From the NCBI RefSeq assembly GCF_025548535.1, contig NZ_JAJLQW010000001.1, positions 868,001-932,000 of the forward strand: 64,000 bases of DNA, read 5' to 3'. The notes below the pieces were generated by a model. It had not been told where the DNA came from. It did no database searches and saw only the letters and a list, made by a program, of their open reading frames with translations. Every line of letters starts with the position of its first letter. The first letter of the stretch is position 1. Both the position numbers and the translations under genes were made by a program. Origin of the DNA: Undibacterium sp. Jales W-56 (lineage in GTDB: Bacteria > Pseudomonadota > Gammaproteobacteria > Burkholderiales > Burkholderiaceae_D). Shown in pieces: positions 54,694 to 63,679 of the stretch.

Positions 54694-54966
54694 TTATTCC
54701 GTCGGCGGCACGTAGCCGGAAGCCGCATCCGCGCCATCGCCAAAGAAATGTTTTTCCATTTGCGTGGCCAGGTATTTACGGGCACGGGTATCGGCCAGGT
54801 TCAGGCGATTTTCGTTGACCAGCATGGTCTGGTGCTTGAGCCAGCCTGCCCAGGCTTCTTTGGACACGCTTTCGTAAATTCTCTTGCCGAGTTCACCTGG
54901 ATACGGAGGAAAATCCAAACCTTCAGCTTCTTTGTCTAACTTAATGCAGTGGACCGTACGGACCAT
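54694..54966 (-). CDS. yggX: Fe(2+)-trafficking / oxidative damage protection protein YggX
   Basis: 90 residues. The N-terminus [32 protein letters not shown] with the conserved Cys7 and the [16 protein letters not shown] block is classical YggX. It is thought to protect iron-sulfur clusters from oxidants. Monocistronic, with its own terminator, directly downstream of argA on the same strand. Confidence 0.97.
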   Translation of the reverse strand: MVRTVHCIKLDKEAEGLDFPPYPGELGKRIYESVSKEAWAGWLKHQTMLVNENRLNLADTRARKYLATQMEKHFFGDGADAASGYVPPTE

Positions 54967-55004
54967 GGTAAAACTCCTATCAATCTTTGAAATAACGTCC
55001 CAGA

Positions 55005-56315
55005 TTATAACTGCTTAATCAAGACCAGCGATTTACGCTGCCAGTTATACATTTTTTGCCGGTCTTTCGGCAAATCGTCGACTGACGCCTTGACGAAACC
55101 GCGTTTCAGGAACCAGTGTTCGGTGCGGGTCGTCAGGACAAACAGGGAATGGAATCCGGCCCGCCGTGCGCGTTTTTCCATATGCTTGAGTATCCGCTCG
55201 CCATCGCCCTGGCTTTGCACCTCGGGATTCACGGTCAGGCAGGCCATCTCAGCCATTTTTTCGAACGGGAATGGGTACAGTGCTGCGCAACCGAAGATCA
55301 CGCCGTCATGCTCAATGACGGAGAAATAGTTGATTTCGCGCTCGATCAGTTCGCGACCGCGCTTGACCAGGGTGCCATCGGCCTCCAGCGGTTCGATCAG
55401 TTTGATAATGCCGCCGACGTCTTCAATCGTGGCTTCGCGCAGGCTTTCCAGATTTTCATGGCTGACCATGGTGCCGACGCCATCATGCGTGAACAACTCC
55501 AGCAGCGCCGAACCATCCATCTGATACGGCACGATGTGCACCCTCGGCACACCGCCGCGCGACGCCTTGATCGCGTGCTCCAGGTAGAAGGCCGAATCCA
55601 GCGGCAAATAGTTGGCCCTGATCTCCTGTTCGGCCTGCACCGAGGACAATTCGCGCAATTCATCATTGTCCTGATCCAGCATCATGGGCGTTTCACTGAT
55701 AAAAATCAGCTTGTCCGCGCGCAATGAGGTGGCCGCGGCAACCGCCACATCTTCCATGGTCAGATTGAAGGCTTCGCCGGTCGGCGAGAAACCCAGCGGC
55801 CCGAGCAAAACCAGACTGCCGGCGCTCAAGATCGCATGAATCGTTTCATATGCAACCTTGCGCGCAATGCCGGTCAGGCCAAAATCCACGCCATTCACAA
55901 TGCCGATCGGCTTGGCCGTCACAAAATTACCGGAAATAATCCGGATCGCCGAATGCGCCATCGGGGTATTCGGCAAGCCCTGGCTGAATGCGGCCTCGAT
56001 ATCCAGACGCAATTCACCGGCCGCTTCCTTTGAACATTCCAGCGCCGCGGTATCCGTGATGCGCACACCGTTATGAAAACTGCCTTCGACATTGCGTAAA
56101 GCCAGTTGCTCTGCGACCTGCGGGCGCGAGCCGTGCACGATCACGATCTTGATGCCCAAGGCATGCAACAGCGACAGATCTTGCGCCAGCACCGGCAAAG
56201 CACCCGCCATGACCAGTTCGCCGGGAAAGGCTACCACAAAGGTTTTGCCGCGGAAGGCATGAATGTAAGGCGCGACCGAGCGCAGCCATTGAACGAATTG
56301 AACAGGATTTTCCAT
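55005..56315 (-). CDS. argA: N-acetylglutamate synthase ArgA
   Basis: 436 residues. An amino-acid-kinase domain (about 18-280, [18 protein letters not shown] and [20 protein letters not shown]) and a GNAT domain (about 290-436, [29 protein letters not shown]) make the classical ArgA. It catalyses the first step of arginine biosynthesis and is normally feedback-inhibited by arginine. The ATG at 56315 lies only 12-24 bases from the hrpA start on the other strand. Confidence 0.97.
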   Translation of the reverse strand: MENPVQFVQWLRSVAPYIHAFRGKTFVVAFPGELVMAGALPVLAQDLSLLHALGIKIVIVHGSRPQVAEQLALRNVEGSFHNGVRITDTAALECSKEAAGELRLDIEAAFSQGLPNTPMAHSAIRIISGNFVTAKPIGIVNGVDFGLTGIARKVAYETIHAILSAGSLVLLGPLGFSPTGEAFNLTMEDVAVAAATSLRADKLIFISETPMMLDQDNDELRELSSVQAEQEIRANYLPLDSAFYLEHAIKASRGGVPRVHIVPYQMDGSALLELFTHDGVGTMVSHENLESLREATIEDVGGIIKLIEPLEADGTLVKRGRELIEREINYFSVIEHDGVIFGCAALYPFPFEKMAEMACLTVNPEVQSQGDGERILKHMEKRARRAGFHSLFVLTTRTEHWFLKRGFVKASVDDLPKDRQKMYNWQRKSLVLIKQL

Positions 56316-56339
56316 GGGCAGATTATAATGCGCTCCGCT

Positions 56340-59300
56340 ATGTCTGCTAATAATTCATCCAAAAATTCTCCCCAAAAAGCCACGACTGATTTACGTCAAT
56401 TGCGTGATAGCCTGCGTCAGGCGCAACGAGTCAAGGCAGGGGAGGCTGAAAAATCCTCTGCGGTAAGGCCCACTGCACCCCAAAATAAGACGGACCAGCC
56501 CGCCAAGCCTGCGACCGCAGCAGATAGTAAAGCTGCTCAGGCTGGGGCAAATGTCCCGCCAGAGCGTGCGCTGCCGTTCCGCAATCCGCCGCCAGTCATT
56601 AGCTATCCCGAGGAATTGCCGGTCTCGGGCAAGCGCGCCGAAATCGCCGAAGCCTTGCAAAAGCACCAGGTCATCATCGTCTGTGGCGAAACCGGTTCAG
56701 GCAAGACCACCCAATTGCCGAAGATTTGTCTGGAGCTGGGGCGCGGTCAGAAAGGCTTGATCGGCCATACCCAGCCACGCCGGATTGCCGCCTCATCGAC
56801 CGCCAAACGGATTGCGCAAGAGCTGAATTCGCCGCTAGGCGAGCACGTCGGCTTCAAGGTGCGCTTTACCGATACGCTGACCAAGGGCGCGTCCGTCAAA
56901 CTGATGACCGACGGTATCTTGCTGGCCGAGACCCAGACCGATCCGCTGCTTCGGCAATACGACACCATCATCATCGATGAGGCGCATGAGCGCAGCCTGA
57001 ACATCGATTTTCTGCTCGGTTACCTCAAGCAGCTATTGCCCAAGCGCCGCGATCTTAAAATCATCATCACGTCCGCGACCATTGATGCACAACGTTTTGC
57101 CAATCATTTTGCCGACGATTCTGCCAATCCCGGCGGCCCGGACCCAAAGCCGGCGCCTGTAATCGAAGTATCCGGTCGCCTGTATCCGGTTGAGGTGCGT
57201 TACCGTCCGGTGCAGGAAGATGAAAAGGATAAAGAGCGCGATCTGATGACGGCGATCACCGATGCGGTCGATGAACTGTGCCGCGTCGGTTCTGGCGATG
57301 TGCTGGTATTTTTGCCGGGCGAGCGCGAAATCCGCGATGCCGCCGAAGCCTTGCGCAAGCATCATCCTGAGCATGTAGAGATTTTGCCGCTGTTTGCGCG
57401 CTTATCCGCCCAGGAGCAGGAGCGCGTCTTCAAAGTCAGCAATGCCCGCCGCATCGTGTTGGCCACCAACGTGGCCGAGACTTCGCTGACCGTGCCGGGT
57501 ATCCGCTACGTGGTCGATACGGGGCTGGCACGCGTCAAGCGCTACAGCTATCGCAACAAGGTTGAACAATTGCAGATCGAGCCGGTCGCCCAGTCGGCTG
57601 CGAATCAGCGCGCAGGTCGTTGCGGTCGCGTGGCGGCGGGTGTTTGCATCCGCCTGTATGAAGAAAGCGATTACATTCAGCGACCGAAATTTACCGAGCC
57701 GGAAATCCTGCGCTCGTCCCTGGCCGCCGTTATCTTGCGCATGAAATCCTTGCATCTGACCGATGTAGAGACCTTTCCGTTTATCGAGCCGCCACCCGGC
57801 CGGGCGATTGCCGATGGTTACCAATTGCTGCAAGAACTGGGCGCGATGGATGAGGCCAATCATCTGACGCCGACTGGTCGGCAGCTTGCCAAATTGCCGC
57901 TCGATCCGCGTGTCGGCCGCATGATTTTGGCAGCGCGCGACAATCAGGCTTTGAGTGAAGTGCTGATCATCGCCGCTGCCTTGTCGGTGCAGGACCCGCG
58001 CGATCGTCCGATGGAGGCGCAGGCCGCCGCCGATCTCGCGCATAAAAAATTCGCCGATGACAAATCCGAATTCACCTCGTACCTGAAAATCTGGAAATGG
58101 TTTGAAGACGCGATTGAACATAAAAAAACCAATCGCCAGCTGCAAGATAATTGCCGTGCGAATTTCCTCTCGCAAATGCGCCTGCGCGAATGGCGCGATG
58201 TGCATAGCCAGTTGCTGACGATAGTCAAAGAGCAGGGCTGGCGCATGAACGAAGCGCCTGCCACCTATGAGCAATTGCACACCGCCTTGCTGACGGGTTT
58301 GCTCGGCAACATCGGGTATAAATCCGATGAAGAAGCGCATTACCTGGGTGCCCGCGGCATCAAGTTTTATATCTGGCCGGGATCGGCATTAGTGAAGAAG
58401 GCTGGGCGCTGGATCATGGCAGCGGAGTTGGTCGATACTACGCGCTTATACGGTCGTTGCATCGCTCAACTGCAACCCGAGTGGCTGGAGAAAATCGGCG
58501 GCCATTTACTCAAAAAATCGTATGGCGAACCGCGTTGGGAAAAGCGTACCGGGCAAGTCTCGGCATTTGAGCGGGCTACATTGTATGGCCTGGTGGTCTA
58601 CAGCCAGCGGCGTATTCAGTATGGCCTGACCCATCCGGCCGAAGCACGCGAGATTTTTATCCGCGATGCGCTGGTCGGCGGCGAACTGGAGACCCGCCTG
58701 GCGTTCTTTGCCCACAACCAAAAACTGGTGCGCGAGATCGAGAATCTGGAGCACAAGTCGCGTCGCCTGGACGTATTGGTCGATGATGAATTGATTGCGG
58801 CGTTTTACGATCAACACATCCCGGCAGACGTCTATAACGCCGTATTGCTGGAGCAATGGCATCAAGAAGCGGTCAAGGCGCATCCTAAGCTGCTGTACCT
58901 GAACAAAGACGAATTGATGCGCCACGAAGCGGCGGGCATCACCACCGACCTGTTCCCGAAAACCATGCAAGTCAGCGGCGTTGCGCTGCAACTCAGTTAT
59001 CACTTCGAGCCGGGCAGTGCGCGCGACGGCGTGACCCTGAGCGTGCCGCTGTTCTCGCTGAATCAGGTCTCGGCTGAGCGTAGCGAGTGGCTGGTACCCG
59101 GCATGCTGAAAGAAAAAGTCCATCTGCTGATCAAGTCGCTGCCGCAAAAAATCCGCCGTCATTGCGTGCCGCTGCCGGATTATGCCGCAGGTTTTGCTGA
59201 GCGCAATGAGTTCGGTAGCGGCAATCTGCTGGATGCGGTGATTGCCGATATCCGTGAACAGACGGGTTTGCTGTGCAAGACCACCGACTTCAAGTTCGAA

Positions 59301-60455
59301 ACGCTGCCTATCCATCTGACGATGAATTTCAAGGTTGTCGATGAACACGGTCGCCAGCTCGACATGGGACGCAACCTGTCGAGTCTGCGCGCCGAATTTG
59401 GCGGACAAGCCAGGGAGAGTTTTCAGCGGATTGCCTCTGCCGAAAAGCTGGCCTTGCTGGAATCGGGCAAGCAGAATAATGCGCAGTCGCTAGCCACCCA
59501 GAATGCCGGCGCCGATCGCGCGGATCGTCATTCCGGCGCAGGCCGCAATCCTGCGTCATCCACCAGTTCCACGGCAAAAGCGGGCACGGCGCAACAGGCA
59601 AAATTCCAGGAGAACCTGACCGCCTGGAGCTTCGACGAACTGCCGGAATTGCTCGAAGTCCAGCAAGGCAAACAAACCCTGATCGGCTATCCGGCGCTGG
59701 TCGATAAGTTGACGCATTGCCATATCGAAGTCTTCGACGATCCCGATGAAGCCGCCCGCGTACATCGTATCGGCATGCGTCGCCTGTTCGCTTTGCAGTT
59801 GAAAGAACAGGTCAAATTCCTGGAGAAAAATATCCCGGGCTTACAGCAAATGGGCATGCAATTCATGGCATTGGGTTCGCAGGAGGAATTGCGCGATCAG
59901 ATCATCCAGACGGCATTGGAACGCGCCTGCCTGCAGCATCCGCTGCCAACGAATTCCGGCGAGTTCAATAAACGTCGCGAAGAAGGCAAGGGCAGGCTGA
60001 ATCTGCTGGCCAATGAAATCGCCCGGCTCGCCGCACAGATTCTGGCGGAATATTATGGTCTGCCGAAAAAACTGCAAGGCATCAAGGCGCATGCGGCAGC
60101 CGAGCGCGATATACAAACGCAATTGCAGCAACTGATAGGCAAGCGTTTTATCGCTGACAACGATTTCACCCAACTCTCGCATTTTCCACGCTACCTCAAG
60201 GCGATTACGGTACGCCTGGAGAAGCTACGCGCCGACCCGGCCCGCGACGCGAAATTGCTGGCGGAATGGAATAGCGTCGCCCAGCCCTGGCAACGCGCAC
60301 CGCGTAAAACCGGCAACGATGCTGATCCTAAACTGACCGAGTTCCGCTGGTTGCTGGAGGAGTTGCGGGTATCCTTGTTCGCCCAGGAATTGCGTACGCC
60401 GATGCCAGTGTCGGTCAAGCGATTGCAGAAGGTGTGGGAAAGTATGCAGCGTTAA
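56340..60455 (+). CDS. hrpA: ATP-dependent RNA helicase HrpA
   Basis: About 1371 residues, near the usual 1300; ATGs at 56328 and 56340 are both possible. A Gln/Lys/Ala-rich N-terminal tail (about 1-80) precedes the DEAH core: GETGSGKTTQ (Walker A), DEAHERSLNIDFLLG and SATIDAQ, then helicase C, HA2, OB-fold and DUF3418. It resolves stalled or colliding ribosomes and structured RNA in bacteria. Near residues 1040-1080, inside DUF3418, a Ser/Ala/Gln-rich insert holds a palindromic element read in frame (RHSGAGRNPAS). Shares a very short divergent start with argA. Confidence 0.96.
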   Translation: MSANNSSKNSPQKATTDLRQLRDSLRQAQRVKAGEAEKSSAVRPTAPQNKTDQPAKPATAADSKAAQAGANVPPERALPFRNPPPVISYPEELPVSGKRAEIAEALQKHQVIIVCGETGSGKTTQLPKICLELGRGQKGLIGHTQPRRIAASSTAKRIAQELNSPLGEHVGFKVRFTDTLTKGASVKLMTDGILLAETQTDPLLRQYDTIIIDEAHERSLNIDFLLGYLKQLLPKRRDLKIIITSATIDAQRFANHFADDSANPGGPDPKPAPVIEVSGRLYPVEVRYRPVQEDEKDKERDLMTAITDAVDELCRVGSGDVLVFLPGEREIRDAAEALRKHHPEHVEILPLFARLSAQEQERVFKVSNARRIVLATNVAETSLTVPGIRYVVDTGLARVKRYSYRNKVEQLQIEPVAQSAANQRAGRCGRVAAGVCIRLYEESDYIQRPKFTEPEILRSSLAAVILRMKSLHLTDVETFPFIEPPPGRAIADGYQLLQELGAMDEANHLTPTGRQLAKLPLDPRVGRMILAARDNQALSEVLIIAAALSVQDPRDRPMEAQAAADLAHKKFADDKSEFTSYLKIWKWFEDAIEHKKTNRQLQDNCRANFLSQMRLREWRDVHSQLLTIVKEQGWRMNEAPATYEQLHTALLTGLLGNIGYKSDEEAHYLGARGIKFYIWPGSALVKKAGRWIMAAELVDTTRLYGRCIAQLQPEWLEKIGGHLLKKSYGEPRWEKRTGQVSAFERATLYGLVVYSQRRIQYGLTHPAEAREIFIRDALVGGELETRLAFFAHNQKLVREIENLEHKSRRLDVLVDDELIAAFYDQHIPADVYNAVLLEQWHQEAVKAHPKLLYLNKDELMRHEAAGITTDLFPKTMQVSGVALQLSYHFEPGSARDGVTLSVPLFSLNQVSAERSEWLVPGMLKEKVHLLIKSLPQKIRRHCVPLPDYAAGFAERNEFGSGNLLDAVIADIREQTGLLCKTTDFKFETLPIHLTMNFKVVDEHGRQLDMGRNLSSLRAEFGGQARESFQRIASAEKLALLESGKQNNAQSLATQNAGADRADRHSGAGRNPASSTSSTAKAGTAQQAKFQENLTAWSFDELPELLEVQQGKQTLIGYPALVDKLTHCHIEVFDDPDEAARVHRIGMRRLFALQLKEQVKFLEKNIPGLQQMGMQFMALGSQEELRDQIIQTALERACLQHPLPTNSGEFNKRREEGKGRLNLLANEIARLAAQILAEYYGLPKKLQGIKAHAAAERDIQTQLQQLIGKRFIADNDFTQLSHFPRYLKAITVRLEKLRADPARDAKLLAEWNSVAQPWQRAPRKTGNDADPKLTEFRWLLEELRVSLFAQELRTPMPVSVKRLQKVWESMQR
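59524..59556. repeat. Palindromic repeat inserted in frame in hrpA
   Basis: CGTCATTCCGGCGCAGGCCGCAATCC-type sequence (shown split: CGTCATTCCGGCGC, AGGCCGCAATCC). ATTCCGGC (59530-59537) and GCCGCAAT (59542-59549) are arms with one mismatch around GCAG. It matches the common intergenic family TCGTCATTCCCGCGxxxGCGGGAATCC. Confidence 0.7.
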
Positions 60456-60502
60456 GCTTTAGTGAATGAAGTCCGACATAAAGTCATTTCTCCAATCAGA
60501 AT

Positions 60503-61042
60503 ATGAAAACTGCTCTGCTAGTCATCGATGTACAACGCGGCCTGTTCGACGATGAGCCGCGCCCTTTCGAGGCGGATGAGGTTGTCGCCCGTATCAATGT
60601 GCTTACGGATCGCGCCCGGCAAGCCGCTGTGCCGGTGGTGTTCATCCATCATGAACGGCAGAGCGGGGTGCTGGAATATGGTTCCGACAGCTGGCAACTG
60701 GAACGCGGATTGATGTCTAAAGACGGCGACGTGCATCTGCGTAAAACCACACCGGATTCTTTTCTGCGCACCGAACTTGGCGCGCTGCTGGCGCAATGGG
60801 GAACCGGGCAACTGGTGATCTGCGGCTATGCGTCCGAGTTCTGTGTCGATACCACGACCCGACGCGCGGCGGCTTTGGGTTTCCCGGTGATACTCGTTGC
60901 CGATGCGCATACGACGCATGACAAGGCGCATGCGACTGCGGCGCAAATCCGTGCACATCACAATGCGACTTTGCCGGATATAGGTAGCTTTGGTCCGGTG
61001 ATAACGGCGCGACTTACTGCCGATGTCAAGTTTGCAGATTGA
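60503..61042 (+). CDS. Isochorismatase-family cysteine hydrolase
   Basis: 179 residues. The catalytic triad Asp9 (LVIDVQRG), Lys81 (HLRKTTPDSF) and Cys114 (YASEFCVDTT) is complete, and the cis-peptide region is normal. Members hydrolyse isochorismate, nicotinamide or small amides such as N-carbamoyl compounds; the substrate is not predictable here. Separate from hrpA by 47 bp, and convergent with the next gene. Confidence 0.92.
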   Translation: MKTALLVIDVQRGLFDDEPRPFEADEVVARINVLTDRARQAAVPVVFIHHERQSGVLEYGSDSWQLERGLMSKDGDVHLRKTTPDSFLRTELGALLAQWGTGQLVICGYASEFCVDTTTRRAAALGFPVILVADAHTTHDKAHATAAQIRAHHNATLPDIGSFGPVITARLTADVKFAD

Positions 61043-61124
61043 AGATTTAGAGTAAACCTTCCCCTATCTGATTTATTGGAATGAGCTGGTATCTGTTTAT
61101 CTGGCGGATATTGCAGCGCTTGAC

Positions 61125-61850
61125 TCAGTCGCTCAGATAGCTACGTACTATTATTGTATAAATCCCGTTGTCGCGTATTGTTTTTAAGCCCTTATTGAAC
61201 AGATCACGCGTAGCGATTTGCTTGAAACCGATAGTCCGTGGCAACGGTTTAAAAATCGGATGGACCGTATATTCTTCTAATGCGGTTTTTTTGCCGTGAA
61301 GCAGATAGGCGAAATATAAAAAAGCCCGTCTGTCCATCACGATGACATCGCCGCGACCCGCTTCCAGCATGGGCAATTGGGAGCGTTGATCACCGACCTC
61401 AATGTAAAGCGGATTGCCCTGGGCCGCTTTGGCAAACTCCGGACCCAGCACACGCTGTGCATTGCGAAAAGCAATTACCCGTTTATTCGCCAGATCCATG
61501 ATGCGGTTCAGATGCAAATTCCGGTTGCTTAAAGTCACCGCAATATTATCGAATTCAATCACCGGATCCGAAAAATAGACATGCTCGCTATCAGCAGGAA
61601 TGCCGGCAAATCCAGCGTCGGCAGTACCGTTTTGTACTTCGATTTCCATCCGTTTGTTATTCGAAATGACGAATTTGATCTTGACGCTTTGCGTTGCAAA
61701 AGCCTGTTCGATAATGTCGCAGGCAATTCCCCGACGAGGACCGTCGAGCACATAAGGTGGAATCGGGGAAACATGAATGATCAACTCAGCATTCGCACGG
61801 AACATCAGCAGCATACTGCTTAGCAAGGCAAATAAGCGGAGTAGTTTCAT
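61125..61850 (-). CDS. Periplasmic solute-binding protein (SBP_bac_3-like)
   Basis: 241 residues. A signal peptide ends at about 21 (LLMFRANA). The mature part has the polar amino-acid binding-protein pattern: PPYVLDGPRRGIACDIIEQAF, NGTADAGFAGI and the ANKRVIAFRNAQRV hinge region. No permease or ATPase gene lies nearby, so it may belong to an orphan or to a sensory system. Ligand unknown. Confidence 0.85.
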   Translation of the reverse strand: MKLLRLFALLSSMLLMFRANAELIIHVSPIPPYVLDGPRRGIACDIIEQAFATQSVKIKFVISNNKRMEIEVQNGTADAGFAGIPADSEHVYFSDPVIEFDNIAVTLSNRNLHLNRIMDLANKRVIAFRNAQRVLGPEFAKAAQGNPLYIEVGDQRSQLPMLEAGRGDVIVMDRRAFLYFAYLLHGKKTALEEYTVHPIFKPLPRTIGFKQIATRDLFNKGLKTIRDNGIYTIIVRSYLSD

Positions 61851-62326
61851 CTTTTACCTTGTGTGTTTAGCCGTGTACGCATGCATCTCATCGACTGATC
61901 GCAGCTATATCGTTGTCATCGAACAATCTTGGCTGAAACAGGTGCGAAAAGCAAGTCAGGGCTGGGCAGGCAAATCGTCTTTTGCCGCAGGTGACCGGAC
62001 TAGCGCCAGCTAAAGCTCAACGGGGGGAGGCAAGATTTCGCCGATGCAGCGCCAGGCAGTCTTATGCGCAATTGGCAGATGACTCGCGCCTGGTTTATGT
62101 GCTGTACAGCAGGAATAATCCGGTTCTTGCCGGTGAGTAGCAGCTATCTATTTTGTCGACAACTTTTACATCTTGCTCAAACAGGTTTGTTTAAAAACCT
62201 CGCCATCGTTCATCCTGCGCGCCAAGCGCTTGTTTTTATTCGTATTTTTCTGACTCAAACCGGAAATCTACTGGCAGGCATGTTTAATGCTAATTTTTCA
62301 ACATTCCGAAAAACATGGTGCCATGA
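61851..62326. other. 476-bp gap, no gene recognised
   Basis: Between the binding protein and the lipoprotein gene. It holds a 12-bp palindrome TGCTGTACAGCA at 62100-62111 and no other clear signal. A short open frame at 62064-62330 lacks any protein-like pattern. It must contain the promoters for both flanking genes. Confidence 0.6.
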
Positions 62327-62926
62327 ATGATTTTTCCCCGTCTCTGTTTAATCGTCGGTGCAGTTTTTGCATTACTCAGTGCCTGCGGCGGCGATGATGC
62401 CGGTCGTGCCATCAAGAAAGATGCCGTTGCCGAACACATCGTTGAGTTGGCTGACGTGCCCGCCGTCAATCAATGCCTGCAACAAATCGTCCAGCAACTC
62501 CAGCAAAGCATCGGCACAGACCCTGCACAGACGTCGCTGAGCTGGCATTGCGCTGCCGGCACCTATCGCGGCATGACACCGCAGGGACGTGATTGTTCTT
62601 TGCAGGTCGATGCAGAGAATCAACTATTCCGCTTTGCCCATGATGGCGAACTCATCGCGATCAAATGGGAAATCGTCGCGCACAACATGGCGGGTCAGCC
62701 GGTGCGCAATCTGGAGAGCGCCAGCAACGGCGCCCGGGCTGGCATACAACTCACGCGTTTCAGCGCCGGGCCGACGCCGCTCACAGAGGCGCTGGTACTG
62801 CGTAGCGGTGCCGGAAATAAAGGTCGGGCAGCGCTGCCGCAAGTCAGTTATCAAAGGTCGGCTGGCAGTGAAGGCGGCAGCGGTATCAGCAACAGCAAGG
62901 TAGTGCAATGCAGTTTGGGTAAATAA
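62327..62926 (+). CDS. Putative lipoprotein, function unknown
   Basis: 199 residues. The signal ends in a lipobox ALLSAC (Cys at about residue 21), followed by GGDDAG. The middle has Cys46-type and Cys72-type residues that could pair, and a segment QPVRNLESASNGARAG. No family recognised. It ends 12 bases before the PEP-CTERM gene, so a shared transcript is likely. Confidence 0.75.
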   Translation: MIFPRLCLIVGAVFALLSACGGDDAGRAIKKDAVAEHIVELADVPAVNQCLQQIVQQLQQSIGTDPAQTSLSWHCAAGTYRGMTPQGRDCSLQVDAENQLFRFAHDGELIAIKWEIVAHNMAGQPVRNLESASNGARAGIQLTRFSAGPTPLTEALVLRSGAGNKGRAALPQVSYQRSAGSEGGSGISNSKVVQCSLGK

Positions 62927-62938
62927 AGGGAGAACGCA

Positions 62939-63679
62939 ATGAAACTAAGTCAGGGACATCGATGGATACGGGCTGGGCTGGCGATGCTGTGCACGCTCGC
63001 CATGGCAATGACACATAGCGCGTCGGCCAGCATCGTCGGCTATCACAGCGACAGCGCATTCGCTACCAGCCTGACCGGTCTGGGACTAAGTAGCAGCACA
63101 GTCAATTTTGATGCACTCGCTGCCGGGACCACCTACAGCACCGGCACCGGTACCGGCGGATTGACATTCTCGCTGAGCAGCGTTGATATTCTGGCGATGC
63201 CGGCAATCTGCAACTTATTCTGGACCACTTCCGGCAGCAATTATCTGGGGTTGAATAATAACGATTGCGCGCTGGAAGCCGGCGATGCGCTGACCATTAA
63301 TTTCGCTGGCGCTGCGCGTGGTTTCGGACTGTGGGTGATTGGCGGATCCGATCTCAGCGACGGTGACGTGACCCTGAGCAGCGGCGCGGACAGCGTCTCT
63401 AACCTGGGGCCGGCGTTGCTGACGGATGGCGCCGGCAGCTTTGCATATTTCCTCGGCCTGGTCGGTAGCAATAGCGGCGATACATTCAGCAGTGTCACTC
63501 TAAGTGATCTGACTCCATCGAGTACCCGTCTATTGGCGATCTCACTGGACGATCTGGTCGTGGCGACGGCAGGGACGACCAATCAGGTGCCTGAACCGGC
63601 CAGTCTGGCATTGCTGGCAGTCGGACTCTGCTTACTGCTGCGCCGCGTTACTGGTGCCGGATCGGGAGAGCAATCATGA
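62939..63679 (+). CDS. PEP-CTERM sorting-signal protein
   Basis: 246 residues. A signal peptide (about 1-31) precedes a Ser/Gly/Thr-rich beta-type body (VNFDALAAGTTYSTG and similar). The C-terminus has VPEPASLALLAVGLCLLLRR, the PEP-CTERM tripartite signal: PEP motif, hydrophobic helix and Arg cluster. Such proteins are cut and sorted by an exosortase, often with exopolysaccharide production. AGGGAG lies 10 bases before the ATG. The stop overlaps the next start (ATGA). Confidence 0.93.
   Translation: MKLSQGHRWIRAGLAMLCTLAMAMTHSASASIVGYHSDSAFATSLTGLGLSSSTVNFDALAAGTTYSTGTGTGGLTFSLSSVDILAMPAICNLFWTTSGSNYLGLNNNDCALEAGDALTINFAGAARGFGLWVIGGSDLSDGDVTLSSGADSVSNLGPALLTDGAGSFAYFLGLVGSNSGDTFSSVTLSDLTPSSTRLLAISLDDLVVATAGTTNQVPEPASLALLAVGLCLLLRRVTGAGSGEQS

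Noticed and set aside
55116-55727. 203-residue frame antisense to argA
   Set aside because: Typical shadow frame; argA is well supported on the other strand.
62100-62111. TGCTGTACAGCA palindrome as a LexA-type operator
   Set aside because: It does not have the spacing of known LexA boxes and no SOS gene is adjacent.
62064-62330. 88-residue open frame in the 476-bp gap
   Set aside because: No protein-like pattern and no ribosome site; many Cys and Trp residues scattered as in random frames.
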